A stretch of 64,000 nucleotides of DNA from contig CAIXPL010000037.1 of NCBI GenBank assembly GCA_903921325.1, forward strand, positions 124,001 through 188,000, read 5' to 3'. This document shows, in pieces, positions 26,116-34,764 of the stretch. Below the pieces are notes generated by a model that saw only the letters and a program-made list of their open reading frames with translations, was not told the origin of the DNA and did no database searches. The first letter of the stretch is position 1. Every line of letters begins with the position of its first letter. Both the position numbers and the translations under genes were made by a program. Origin of the DNA: an uncultured Pseudomonadota bacterium. Its GTDB lineage: Bacteria; Pseudomonadota; Gammaproteobacteria; Burkholderiales; SG8-39.

Positions 26116-27091
26116 TCGCGCTGCGGCGCTGGGCACGCTGTTGCTCAGCCTGGCCTGCCTCCCGGCGCTCGCACAAAGCCCGGGTGCCACGCGCTATCCG
26201 CAACGCGCGCTGCGCCTCATCGTCCCCTTCCCCCCTGGGGGCAGCACCGACATCCTGGCCCGTGCGATTGCCCAGTCGATGGCCGAATCGCTCGGCCAGG
26301 CGGTGGTGATTGACAACAAGCCCGGCGCTGGCGGTTCGATCGGTGTGGAGGCCGCTGTTCATTCCGCGCCCGATGGCTATACGCTGGTGATGGGCCATAT
26401 TGGCACCCTGGCGGTGAACCCGGCGATCTACAGCCATTTGCCCTATGACCCGGAACGTGATCTGGCACCGATCGCCCTGGTTGCCCTGGTGCCCAATGTG
26501 TTGGTCGTGCATCCATCGATCGAGGCGCACAGCGTGCAGGAGCTGGTTGCGCTGGCGCGCCGCCAGCCAGGGGCGCTCACCTATAGCTCGGGCGGCACCG
26601 GCAGTGCCGCCCACCTCGCAGTGGAGTATTTCAAACTGGTCAGCCGTACCGACATTGTCCATGTGCCCTACAAGGGCACCGGTCCGGCGATGACCGATTT
26701 GATCGGCGGGCAGGTCAGTCTGACAATGACCGGATTGCCGCCCCTGGCACCGCATATTCGCAGTCAGCGGGTGCGCGCCCTGGCCGTGGCGGCCAACGCC
26801 AGATTGCCCCAGATGCCGGCGCTACCGACTGTGGCCGAGGCCGGTTATCCGGGGTTTTCCGCCACCCAGTGGTATGGCCTGCTCGCCCCCGCCGGTACAC
26901 CCGGGGCGCAGATCGAACGGCTCAATGCCGAGGTTGAGCGTGCCCTGCAATTGCCCGCGGTGCGGACACGGCTCGACAGCGAAGGGGCGCAACCGGTCGA
27001 GAGCACGCCGGCGTCATTCGCCGCCTTCATTCATGGCGAAATCGAGCGTTGGGGCAAGGTGGTGCGGGAGGCGCATATTCGCGCCGATTGA
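26105..27091 (+). CDS. Bug-family (TctC-type) periplasmic solute receptor
   Basis: A 328-residue tripartite tricarboxylate transporter receptor. GTG 26105 gives a signal peptide (MKPSR, hydrophobic core, ALAQ cleavage about residue 20) followed by the family signature YPQRALRLIVPFPPGGSTDILARAIA and later NKPGAGGSIG and VPYKGTGPAMTDLIGGQV. Bug proteins bind carboxylates such as tricarboxylates, aromatic or dicarboxylic acids. No TctA/TctB membrane components lie in the window, which is normal for Bug genes. It probably captures the acid processed by the adjacent CoA-transferase/hydratase/lyase set. Confidence 0.92.
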   Translation: MKPSRAAALGTLLLSLACLPALAQSPGATRYPQRALRLIVPFPPGGSTDILARAIAQSMAESLGQAVVIDNKPGAGGSIGVEAAVHSAPDGYTLVMGHIGTLAVNPAIYSHLPYDPERDLAPIALVALVPNVLVVHPSIEAHSVQELVALARRQPGALTYSSGGTGSAAHLAVEYFKLVSRTDIVHVPYKGTGPAMTDLIGGQVSLTMTGLPPLAPHIRSQRVRALAVAANARLPQMPALPTVAEAGYPGFSATQWYGLLAPAGTPGAQIERLNAEVERALQLPAVRTRLDSEGAQPVESTPASFAAFIHGEIERWGKVVREAHIRAD

Positions 27092-27213
27092 AACGAAAAG
27101 TCGCAGCCAGTGCTTCCCCTCAGGCGCAAGGTGTCCTACTATCGGGATCTGTGCCGGTCGAGCTGGAATGCGCAGCGTCGAGTCAGGCCAAGATCCGCAA
27201 ATGAGGGCAGGTC

Positions 27214-27471
27214 ATGCAAAAAGACGATACGGGCGCCCCGCGTCGCGCACCGGGGTTTCGCTGGGAACCGACTGGAACCGTTCCGCGGGGTTCGCGGGTG
27301 GGTGCGTCAAGTTCCGCAGTGGCGAGCTTTCTGGTGCCAGCGCTGACCGGCGAGCTGCGTCCACCGCAGATTCGCCTCACCCAGGCCGAGTGTATGGGCA
27401 TTACCCGGCACAAAACCGAAGACGACAGCACCGACCCTCTGGTCGTTCCCTCAGAATGGGGTGTGTACTAG
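27214..27471 (+). CDS. Small hypothetical protein, 85 residues
   Basis: A polar, Pro/Arg/Gly-rich 85-residue product with no signal peptide, membrane helix or recognised motif; it ends in PSEWGVY. ATG 27214 is preceded by a GCAGG sequence, and third codon positions are mostly G/C as in neighbouring genes, which argues for real coding. It sits alone between the Bug receptor and the convergent panD. No homology is recognised. The flanking bases, 27092-27213 and 27472-27592, show nothing I can name. Confidence 0.45.
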   Translation: MQKDDTGAPRRAPGFRWEPTGTVPRGSRVGASSSAVASFLVPALTGELRPPQIRLTQAECMGITRHKTEDDSTDPLVVPSEWGVY

Positions 27472-27592
27472 AGAAAAGCGGTAACCCCGGGGCGTGGTCG
27501 ACCGGGGCCGCCTGGGCGTGCCTGGCAGAGAACGGCGCGGCAATCGCGGTCAAACGGGTGGTGCGGGCGGTGCCAGGTGCTGCCTCACTCGC

Positions 27593-27973
27593 TCAGGCGC
27601 GCTGGACCGGTATGGCGTGTTGTTCGCCCACGATGCGGTTGATCGCATCGACATAGACCAGCGACGGCTCAAATTTCTGCAAGTCCAGCTCACTCATCAT
27701 GGCGTAGGACGCGATGATCAGGAGATCACCCACCTGGGCCTTGCGCGCCGCGGCACCATTCACCGAAATGACACCTGAGCCGCGCTCGGCGCGAATCGCA
27801 TAGGTGGTGAAGCGCTCGCCGTTGTTGATGTTGTAGATGTCAATTTGCTGGTATTCGAGAATATCCGCCGCTTCGAGCAGGCGCTCGTCGATCGCGCATG
27901 AGCCTTCGTAGTTCAATTCCGAATGAGTCACGGTTGCGCGGTGTATTTTCGACTTGAGCATCAAGCGTTGCAT
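27593..27973 (-). CDS. panD: Aspartate 1-decarboxylase (PanD)
   Basis: Makes beta-alanine from aspartate for pantothenate synthesis. The 126-residue proenzyme starts at ATG 27973 with [16 protein letters not shown], and the self-cleavage site Gly24-Ser25 is intact within NYEGSCAID, so the pyruvoyl cofactor can form. A GGAG-type ribosome-binding site lies upstream; the longer frame to 28030 runs into panC and is not used. It is last in the minus-strand hda-to-panD run, 40 bases after panC. Length is standard. Confidence 0.96.
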   Translation of the reverse strand: MQRLMLKSKIHRATVTHSELNYEGSCAIDERLLEAADILEYQQIDIYNINNGERFTTYAIRAERGSGVISVNGAAARKAQVGDLLIIASYAMMSELDLQKFEPSLVYVDAINRIVGEQHAIPVQRA

Positions 27974-28013
27974 CTGACATCTCCTTGCATCGGCGCCAGC
28001 CGGTTCTGCCTGA

Positions 28014-28847
28014 TCATCGTTCAACCTCAAGATTGTCGATCAGCCGGGTGTTGCCTATTCGCGCCGCTCCCAATATCACCAAGGCGGGATCCTGAGCGGA
28101 CGGGGATTGTAGATCGCTTTGCTTGCGCACCGCAACATAGTCGGGCTGAAATCCGGCTTGTCGCAGATCGTCCTGTGCCTGCGCTTCGAGCCTGGCCAGA
28201 TCCTGCTCACCGGCGCGCAGTGCTTCACCGAGGCGCTGCAGGGTTCGATGCAGATGCGCTGCGCGGCCGCGTTCCTCGCTCGACAGGTAGCCATTGCGCG
28301 ACGACAGTGCAAGTCCGTCACTGGCGCGGACGGTCTCGCCGGTCACGATATCGATGGGCAGTGCCAGTTGGCGCACCATGTGGCGGATCACCAGGCATTG
28401 CTGATAATCCTTCTTGCCAAACACGGCAATCTCGGGGGCAATGATGTTGAAAAGCTTCGCCACCACGGTGGCCACGCCGGTGAAAAACCCCGGCCGAAAC
28501 ACGCCTTCGAGCTGATTGGTCAGTTCCGCCGGCGGTACCACCTTCAGAGTCTGCGGTTCGGGATAGAGCGTTTGCTCCTGCGGCGCGAACAACGCTGCCA
28601 CCCCCGCTTTGCTCAGTGCCGCACAGTCGGCCTCGAAGGTGCGCGGGTAGCGCTCGAAATCCTCGCCAGGGAGGAATTGCAGGCGGTTGACGAACAGCGT
28701 GGCCACCACCTGCGGGGCGTGTTCGCGCGCGATGCGCACCAGATCGAGGTGACCCGCGTGCAGATTGCCCATGGTCGGCACGCAGGCAACGCGCCCGCCA
28801 GCGCGCCGCCAGCGGTGCATCTCGGGAATGGTTTCAATGATGTCCAT
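28014..28847 (-). CDS. panC: Pantothenate synthetase (PanC)
   Basis: Condenses pantoate with beta-alanine using ATP. The 277-residue enzyme shows [14 protein letters not shown] (HIGH-like ATP-binding motif, about 25-38), [16 protein letters not shown] and [11 protein letters not shown] (KMSKS-like loop). One family residue differs from the common FVNPxQF: Pro is replaced by Arg. It lies 12 bases after the deoxynucleoside kinase gene. The partner panB is absent from this cluster and from the window. Confidence 0.96.
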   Translation of the reverse strand: MDIIETIPEMHRWRRAGGRVACVPTMGNLHAGHLDLVRIAREHAPQVVATLFVNRLQFLPGEDFERYPRTFEADCAALSKAGVAALFAPQEQTLYPEPQTLKVVPPAELTNQLEGVFRPGFFTGVATVVAKLFNIIAPEIAVFGKKDYQQCLVIRHMVRQLALPIDIVTGETVRASDGLALSSRNGYLSSEERGRAAHLHRTLQRLGEALRAGEQDLARLEAQAQDDLRQAGFQPDYVAVRKQSDLQSPSAQDPALVILGAARIGNTRLIDNLEVER

Positions 28848-28859
28848 CGGCAGGCCCGG

Positions 28860-29552
28860 CTAGATGTCTTCGGCGTTCAGATATTCGCGCATTCCGCGCA
28901 TCTGAGTCATGCGATCGACCAGCAATTGAAAATGCGCGTCATTGTCAGCCAGATTGAGGTGCTCACAGTTGACGATGAACACCGGAGCCTCCTCGTAATT
29001 GTGAAAGAAGCGGTTATAGGCATCGACCAGACTGCCCAGGTAGCGCGCACCCGTGCCCTCGGTAAGCGAACGCTCATAGGGTCGCGAACGCCGCTCGATG
29101 CGCGCTTGCAGCACGCTCACCGGTGCTTGCAGGAACACCACCAGATCGGGTAGCGGAGCCTGCGGCTTGAGCGTTGCATAGATGCGCTCATAGAGCTGCA
29201 ATTCGTCATCGGACAGGGTCAGACGGGCAAACAGCGGGTCTTTGTCGAACAGAAAGTCGGCCACTGTGCCGCTCTGGAACAGGTCGGGCTGCGCCAAGTC
29301 ACGAAACTGATCGATGCGCTGAAACAGAAAGCACAGTTGGGTGGCAAGCGCGTGGCGGGCGCCTTCGGCATAAAAGCGCGCCAGAAACGGATTGTCATCG
29401 GGCTGCTCGAGCAGGAGCTCGGCACCCAGATGCGCAGCCAGACGGCGCGCCAGACTGGTCTTGCCAGCGCCGATCGCACCTTCGATCGCAATCAGGCGCG
29501 CTCGCGGTGCACTTGCCGCCACAGGTGCCCGCGGTTTGCTCAATCCGGGCAT
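28860..29552 (-). CDS. Deoxynucleoside kinase family protein (dGK/dCK type)
   Basis: A 230-residue P-loop kinase that phosphorylates deoxynucleosides. The Walker A motif is GAIGAGKTSLA (about residues 26-36), followed by LEQPDDNPFLARFY, the DRY-like region FLFDKDPLFARLTL and the lid arginines RIERRSRPYE. A member of this family between folK and the pan genes is a recurrent arrangement in betaproteobacteria. ATG 29552 is used; the extension to 29660 overlaps folK. Preferred nucleoside is not evident. Confidence 0.9.
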   Translation of the reverse strand: MPGLSKPRAPVAASAPRARLIAIEGAIGAGKTSLARRLAAHLGAELLLEQPDDNPFLARFYAEGARHALATQLCFLFQRIDQFRDLAQPDLFQSGTVADFLFDKDPLFARLTLSDDELQLYERIYATLKPQAPLPDLVVFLQAPVSVLQARIERRSRPYERSLTEGTGARYLGSLVDAYNRFFHNYEEAPVFIVNCEHLNLADNDAHFQLLVDRMTQMRGMREYLNAEDI

Positions 29553-29562
29553 GGGTTCACGC

Positions 29563-30123
29563 TCAATCGTCAAGCAGGACAACGCGCTGTGCTGCCACGG
29601 CTGCCAGCGCTGCCTGCAGCCCTTGCCCGTCAGGCAGGCGCAGCTCGGGGGCGATCTCATGCAACGGCGCCAGCACGAATGCGCGCTCGGTCAGGCGCGG
29701 GTGCGGCACCACCAGATCAGGCTCATTGATCGTCTGCGACCCATAGAGCAGCATATCCAGATCGAGGGTGCGTGGCGCGTTCGGAAAGCTGCGCGCGCGC
29801 CCATGCCGGTTTTCAATGGACTGCATCACGGCGAGCAATGGGGCAGGACTCAAGGCGGTATCAATGGCTACCACCGCATTAAGAAAATCGGCCTGATCAA
29901 GGTAGCCAAGCGGCGCACTTCGATAATGACCGGATTGCGCCACCACGGCGACCCCCGGCGAGCGCGCCAATTCAGCCACCGCGTCCCTCAGGTGGCTGGC
30001 GCTGTCGCCCTGGTTGCTACCCAATCCGATATAGGCCCGAACCGTCGCAATAGCGGATTGCCTGTGCAGTGCAACTGCCCGCCCCGATCGATCAGAGAGC
30101 GTCCGGGCCACGGCTGGCTCCAT
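29563..30123 (-). CDS. folK: 2-amino-4-hydroxy-6-hydroxymethyldihydropteridine pyrophosphokinase (FolK)
   Basis: Transfers pyrophosphate to the pterin precursor of folate. The conserved YIGLGSNQGD, GHYRSAPLGYLDQADFLNAVV and the signature RTLDLDMLLYG plus VPHPRLTERAFVLAP are all present. At 186 residues it is slightly longer than usual because the only available start, ATG 30123, adds about 27 residues before the first beta strand and overlaps the pcnB 3' end by 32 bases. Confidence 0.95.
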   Translation of the reverse strand: MEPAVARTLSDRSGRAVALHRQSAIATVRAYIGLGSNQGDSASHLRDAVAELARSPGVAVVAQSGHYRSAPLGYLDQADFLNAVVAIDTALSPAPLLAVMQSIENRHGRARSFPNAPRTLDLDMLLYGSQTINEPDLVVPHPRLTERAFVLAPLHEIAPELRLPDGQGLQAALAAVAAQRVVLLDD

Positions 30124-31543
30124 CGCCCCGGGTCAGTGCGCCAGGGCCGTCTGCAGGCGGTTGATCCGCATTCGACGCCGCTGTGCCGGTGCTGATACCG
30201 CGCTCATCCGGTCGGGCACTGCCCGGACGGCGGCGGCGTCGACGGCGCGGAGCGCTGCCTGCGGTCTGCGGCAGCAGCATCTGCTCGCGTTCTGCGCTGC
30301 TCGCGATCTGAAACCGCGTCCACCAGTCGACCAGTTCAGCCGAGACCTCACCGCTTTCTGCACGCAGTGCAAGAAAGTCATAGGCAGCGCGAAACCGCGG
30401 GTGCTCGAGCAGTGCGTACGGGCGCCGGCCGCTGTTGGCCTCCAGCCGCGGTTGCAGCGCCCAGATCTCTTTCATCGTGGCGGTGAAGCGGCGTGGAATG
30501 GCCAGAGTGTCATTGTGTCGGTCGATCACCCCATCCATTACGTCCTGTATCGCAGGCACGGGACGCGCACCCTGGTCCATGGCGTCGTGCCAGGCGTGAC
30601 GGACACCGTGCCACAGCACGGTGGCGAACAGGAACGCCGGCGAAATGGGTTTGTCCTCGTGCAGACGACGATCGGTCTGCGCGAGCGCGAGTTGCAGGAA
30701 GCGCTCGCTTTGCGCCTCGGCCGCGATTTCGTCCAGAATCGGCAGAACCCCGCGTTGCAATCCCTCTTCACGCAGTTTGCGTACACAGGCAACGGCGTGG
30801 CCCGATAGCAGCAGTTTGAGAGTCTCCTCGAACAATCTGGAGGCCGGCACATTCCTGAGCAGGTCCGTGAGCTCGCCAATCGGTTTGCGCGTATCGGCGG
30901 CGATCGAGAAATCGAGCTTTGCCGCAAAGCGTATGGCGCGCAGCATGCGTACCGGATCTTCGCGGTAACGCTGGGTGGCATCGCCGATGATGCGTACCGC
31001 CTTGCGTCGCAGATCGGCTACGCCGGCGTGGTAATCGAGCACGGTCTCATTGACCGGGTCGTAGTAGAGTGCGTTGATCGTGAAATCGCGCCGCGCAGCG
31101 TCTTGCACCCGGGTACCAAAGACATTGTCGCGCAGCACGCGGCCGTGCTCATCGACCGCTGCATCGTGGTCTGGCACCGGTTCGGCGGCGTCCTGGGTGC
31201 CGGCACGAAATGTCGATACCTCGACCGTTTCCGCGCCAAACAGGGCATGCACCAGCTTGAAACGGCGGCCAATCAGACGCGAGCGGCGGATCACCCGGTG
31301 TACCTGCTCGGGTGTGGCATCGGTTGCAACGTCGAAATCCTTGGGCTTTACGCCCTGCAGCAGGTCGCGTACAGCGCCGCCCACGACATAGGCGGCGTAG
31401 CCGCTGGCCTGCAATGATTCGCAGACTTTGCGCGCACCGTTGCTGATCTGATCGCGTGCGATGCCATGCTGTGCTGCGCTGAGCACCGTGGGATCGTCGC
31501 GGCGATTGATGCCGAAAACCTTACGGATGAGACGCTTGATCAA
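30092..31543 (-). CDS. pcnB: Poly(A) polymerase I (PcnB)
   Basis: Adds 3' poly(A) tails that mark RNA for decay. The 483-residue protein has the nucleotidyltransferase core YVVGGAVRDLLQGVKPKDFDVATDA (about 51-76) with the catalytic DFD, and RRDFTINALYYD and GDATQRYREDPVRMLRAIRFAAKL, which are characteristic of PcnB and CCA-adding enzymes. The C-terminal tail (about 435-483) carries an arginine run typical of bacterial poly(A) polymerases rather than CCA enzymes. It is 21 bases downstream of the ABC ATPase gene and overlaps folK. Confidence 0.94.
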   Translation of the reverse strand: MIKRLIRKVFGINRRDDPTVLSAAQHGIARDQISNGARKVCESLQASGYAAYVVGGAVRDLLQGVKPKDFDVATDATPEQVHRVIRRSRLIGRRFKLVHALFGAETVEVSTFRAGTQDAAEPVPDHDAAVDEHGRVLRDNVFGTRVQDAARRDFTINALYYDPVNETVLDYHAGVADLRRKAVRIIGDATQRYREDPVRMLRAIRFAAKLDFSIAADTRKPIGELTDLLRNVPASRLFEETLKLLLSGHAVACVRKLREEGLQRGVLPILDEIAAEAQSERFLQLALAQTDRRLHEDKPISPAFLFATVLWHGVRHAWHDAMDQGARPVPAIQDVMDGVIDRHNDTLAIPRRFTATMKEIWALQPRLEANSGRRPYALLEHPRFRAAYDFLALRAESGEVSAELVDWWTRFQIASSAEREQMLLPQTAGSAPRRRRRRRPGSARPDERGISTGTAASNADQPPADGPGALTRGDGASRGPDAL

Positions 31544-31564
31544 CGCGATGGACCCACGGGCAGT

Positions 31565-32380
31565 TCAGAGTGCCGGGTTCGGGGTCGCCGGCGGTGGATC
31601 GGGGAATTCGGGCGGGTCAAGCGGATATAAGTTCCGTAGCGATGTTTCATCCAGCACTTCGGCCACTGGCCCGAGCGTGAAGTGCTTTGAATCATACAGT
31701 AAAAGAGCATGGGTACAGTAGCGCCGCGCCGCCGCCGGATCGTGCACGCTGAGGACCACCGTGCGCCCCTCGGCGGCCATCCGCTGCGCAAGATCAAGGG
31801 TCAGCTGCTGGTAGGCCGGGTCCAGATGATTGAGCGGTTCATCCCAGAGCTGCACCAGCGCCTGCTGGGCAAGGCACTGGGCGATCCGCGTGCGTTGACG
31901 CTCGCCACCTGAGAGCCCATGCCAGGGGCGTCCGGCGAGTGCGCCCAGATGCAGGCAGCGCAGTGCACGGGCAACGACCTCTGGGCGCCTCAGCAACCCG
32001 TCATCGCTTGCACCTGAAAAGCCGGGTGTGCGGCGCGCGCCCGGCGTCGCGCCGCGGCCACCGGCTTCTGTTTGCGGCAGACAACCCAGTGCGACATGGT
32101 CCGCCACGCTGCCCCAGTAATCGACCGGTTCGACCTGGGTGAGCAGGGCCACCGCGCGCGCGCGCTCAATGGCGGGCCAGTGCTGTATGGCTCGACCTGT
32201 GAGCAATACGTCGCCGGCGGCGGCTGGCCGTAGTCCAGCCAGGGTCTGCAGCAGCAGTGTCTTGCCACTGCCGTTGCGCCCCAGTAGCGCCCAGCATTGG
32301 CCGGCAGCCATCGACCAGTCGAGCCCGGCAACGAGCGTGCGGTTGGCAACGCGGATCGACAGGGCGCGCGTTTGCAGCAT
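31565..32380 (-). CDS. FecE/BtuD-type ABC transporter ATP-binding protein
   Basis: A 271-residue ATPase of the iron-chelate/cobalamin importer class. Walker A is LLGRNGSGKTLLL (about 32-44), the signature is GLSGGERQRTRIAQ, and Walker B is LVQLWDEPLNHLDP with the His switch in SVHDP. A glycine-rich insertion (about 105-130) lies between Walker A and the signature. ATG 32380 overlaps the permease stop by one base (TGATG); the frame continues upstream but only as antisense-free shadow of the permease gene. It pairs with the FecCD permease. Confidence 0.92.
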   Translation of the reverse strand: MLQTRALSIRVANRTLVAGLDWSMAAGQCWALLGRNGSGKTLLLQTLAGLRPAAAGDVLLTGRAIQHWPAIERARAVALLTQVEPVDYWGSVADHVALGCLPQTEAGGRGATPGARRTPGFSGASDDGLLRRPEVVARALRCLHLGALAGRPWHGLSGGERQRTRIAQCLAQQALVQLWDEPLNHLDPAYQQLTLDLAQRMAAEGRTVVLSVHDPAAARRYCTHALLLYDSKHFTLGPVAEVLDETSLRNLYPLDPPEFPDPPPATPNPAL

Positions 32381-33339
32381 CAGCGCAGGCGCAGCACGAG
32401 GGCAAGCAGCACCGGCACTCCCAGCAGTGCCAGCAGGGCACCAACCGGCAATTCCGCCGGCGCCAGCATGCTGCGGGCGGCCGTATCGGCGAGCGTGAGC
32501 AGAATGCCGCCCGCCAGGATGGACAGCGGCAGCAACTGGCGATGCAGGTGGTGGCCGCTCAGGCGCACCAGATGCGGCACGACCAAGCCGACAAAACCCA
32601 GCGTGCCGGCGATCAGGACCGCGCAGGCCGTGGCAATCACGGCACAGGCGAGCGCCAGCCATTGGGTGCGCTGCACGGCGATGCCCAGGCTGGCTGCCTT
32701 GAGCGGCCCAAGGGCCAGCGCGTCCAATCCGCGCGCGAGGAACACGCTGACGACGCCGGCTGCGACCAGCACCAGCGCAGCGAGCGGGCTCGCTACGCTG
32801 GCCGACAGGTCGCCCATCAGCCAGAACAACATGCCGCGTAGCTGCCCCGGGGCGGCGAGCGCCAGCAACAGGCTCACGACGGCGGCCGTGCCACTGGCCA
32901 TGGCCACGCCGGCCAGCAGCAGTCGATACGGATCGAGTGCCAGGCGGCGATGTGCGATAGACACGACCACGGTGGCACTGAGGGCCGCGCCGATGGTCGC
33001 GCCCACTGCCGGCGGCGTTCCGAGTGGCCACAGCATGCAGGCGAGCGAACCGACCGCGGCGCCGCCCGAGAGCCCCAGCAGATAAGGATCAGCCAGCGGA
33101 TTGCGCAGCAGCGCCTGCATCAAGCCACCGGAGAGCGCGAGCAGGCCCCCGACGGTGAAGGCGGCCAGGGCTCTTGAGGCACGCAGTGTCCAGACGATCT
33201 CATTTTCCAGGGGCGAACCGTGACCGCTCAGAATGGGCCACCAGCGATCCGGGCTGATCGCTACGCTGCCACTGAACAGTGCCAGCATCAGGCAGGCCGG
33301 AGCACCGATCAGCAGACCCGCAATAGCCAGACGTTTCAT
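32380..33339 (-). CDS. FecCD-family ABC transporter permease (cobalamin/iron-chelate type)
   Basis: A 319-residue membrane protein with about nine or ten helices and the family motifs LRASRALAAFTVGGLLALSGGLMQALLRNPLADPYLLG and GTLGFVGLVVPHLVRL. FecCD/BtuC permeases form homodimers and, with the ATPase that follows, import vitamin B12, heme or ferric chelates. No periplasmic binding protein or TonB receptor is near, so cargo is undetermined. ATG 33339 overlaps the stop of the HAD phosphatase gene (ATGA), showing coupled translation. Confidence 0.93.
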   Translation of the reverse strand: MKRLAIAGLLIGAPACLMLALFSGSVAISPDRWWPILSGHGSPLENEIVWTLRASRALAAFTVGGLLALSGGLMQALLRNPLADPYLLGLSGGAAVGSLACMLWPLGTPPAVGATIGAALSATVVVSIAHRRLALDPYRLLLAGVAMASGTAAVVSLLLALAAPGQLRGMLFWLMGDLSASVASPLAALVLVAAGVVSVFLARGLDALALGPLKAASLGIAVQRTQWLALACAVIATACAVLIAGTLGFVGLVVPHLVRLSGHHLHRQLLPLSILAGGILLTLADTAARSMLAPAELPVGALLALLGVPVLLALVLRLR

Positions 33340-34004
33340 GCGCTGCCATGCAGATGCAGCAGGGGCCAATCGCGCTCCTTGGCGATGGCCAGCAGGCGCG
33401 CATCCGGATCGACGGCCACCGGGTGGTCAACCCGGTCGAGCAAGGGCAGATCGTTGGCCGAATCACTGTAGAACCAGCTCTCGCTCACGGCCGGCCAGCC
33501 GCCACGCGCGGCCAGCCACTCCTCCAGTCGCCGCACCTTGCCTTCACGAAAAGAGGGCAGGCCGCGCGGACGACCGGTAAACCGGCCATCGGATTCTTCG
33601 ATTTCGGTCGCGATCAGGGTCGGCACGCCAAACTCACGCGCAATCGGTGCGGTCACAAATGCGTTGGTCGCCGTGATGATCATGCACTCGTGGCCGGCAT
33701 CGCGATGGCTCGCCACCAGGGCGCGCGCTGCGCTCGTGATGCTGGGCAGAATGCGCGCACGCATGAACTCCTCGTGCCACTGATCCAGTTGGGTGCGCGG
33801 GTAGCGTGCAAGCGGAGCCAGCTGGAATTCCAGAAATTCGTAGATATCCAGTGTGCCCGCCTTGTACTGCTCGAAAAACTCGTCATTGCGCGCTTCGTGC
33901 TCGGCGCGATCGAGGATGCCGATGTTGATCAGGTATTGTGCCCATTCATAGTCGCTGTCACAGGCAAGCAACGTGTTGTCGAGATCAAACAGCGCGAGTT
34001 TCAT
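33336..34004 (-). CDS. HAD-IB family phosphatase (SerB-like)
   Basis: A 222-residue haloacid-dehalogenase phosphatase. Motif I is LFDLDNTLL (about residues 5-13), motif II is IITATN, and motif III/IV is KVRRLEEWL followed by YSDSANDLPLLDRVDHPVAVDPD. The helical cap region (about 20-90) matches the IB subclass that includes phosphoserine phosphatase-like enzymes; here DNT rather than DST in motif I suggests a different substrate. It lies 3 bases after the hda stop and overlaps the FecCD start. Confidence 0.92.
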   Translation of the reverse strand: MKLALFDLDNTLLACDSDYEWAQYLINIGILDRAEHEARNDEFFEQYKAGTLDIYEFLEFQLAPLARYPRTQLDQWHEEFMRARILPSITSAARALVASHRDAGHECMIITATNAFVTAPIAREFGVPTLIATEIEESDGRFTGRPRGLPSFREGKVRRLEEWLAARGGWPAVSESWFYSDSANDLPLLDRVDHPVAVDPDARLLAIAKERDWPLLHLHGSA

Positions 34005-34007
34005 GAA

Positions 34008-34712
34008 TTATTCCGGTTCGCCGTGAGGGGTGGGGGTGCTCGCCGTGCGCTGCTCGTCGAGTGCCTGCATCACCTGGCGCAATAGCGGCAGGGTGACGGC
34101 GCGCTGATCAACGAGCGAGCGGCGATCGAGCGCCTCGATGGTGGCCATCAGCCGGCCCATGTCGCGCGGCGAGTGTGACAGCAGATAGTCAAGCAGGCTC
34201 GCTGCGAGCTGCACGCCGGCGCCTTGCGCACGCGAGCTCAGCGCCGCGCGTTTGTCTGCCTCGTTCAGCGGTTCCAGCGGAAGATTGAGGCACTGCGCAA
34301 GGCGGCTGCGCAGATCATCGCGCAATTCAAGTGAACGCGCCGGTGCGCGTCCGCTCGCAAGCACCCGTGCGCCCAGGAGCAGGGCATGGTTGATTTGTTC
34401 AAAGGCCGCCTGCTGACCATCAACGTCGAGTTGATCTACATCATCGAGCAGCAGCAGGCGCCTGGCTGACGGTGGCGGCATTTCGTTCAGGGTGTAAACC
34501 GCAATGGCCTCGGCGCGTGCCGCCTCGGCGAGCGCCGACAGCAGATGGCTGCGCCCGGCACCGGTCGGGCCCCACAAATAGATCGAACGATCGCTTGCAG
34601 GATCGGCCAGAAAGCGGCGCAGCGCGTCAACGACCGTCTGATTGCGGCCGGGCACGAAATTATCGAGAGTGGGCGGCGGCGCCGGAGCGAGAATGAGCGG
34701 CAGTTGCTCCAT
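34008..34712 (-). CDS. hda: DnaA regulatory inactivator Hda
   Basis: A DnaA-like AAA+ protein that, with the beta clamp, promotes hydrolysis of ATP bound to DnaA and prevents re-initiation. The 234-residue protein starts MEQLPLIL, a clamp-binding-like N terminus, then LDNFVPGRN, the P-loop [12 protein letters not shown] (Arg instead of Lys, as also in E. coli Hda), and [12 protein letters not shown]-terminal lid residues are normal. ATG 34712 is used rather than the upstream 34775. It is divergent from purM by 52 bases, the common betaproteobacterial order. Confidence 0.93.
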   Translation of the reverse strand: MEQLPLILAPAPPPTLDNFVPGRNQTVVDALRRFLADPASDRSIYLWGPTGAGRSHLLSALAEAARAEAIAVYTLNEMPPPSARRLLLLDDVDQLDVDGQQAAFEQINHALLLGARVLASGRAPARSLELRDDLRSRLAQCLNLPLEPLNEADKRAALSSRAQGAGVQLAASLLDYLLSHSPRDMGRLMATIEALDRRSLVDQRAVTLPLLRQVMQALDEQRTASTPTPHGEPE

Positions 34713-34764
34713 CAGCACTGAGCACAATGGCGATCGATTAGAATGGCCCAAGACTATCACTGCT

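Noticed and set aside
32381-33031. Upstream extension of the ABC ATPase frame as a fusion
   Set aside because: Overlaps the FecCD permease in another frame and shows no domain; ATG 32380 follows directly on the permease stop.
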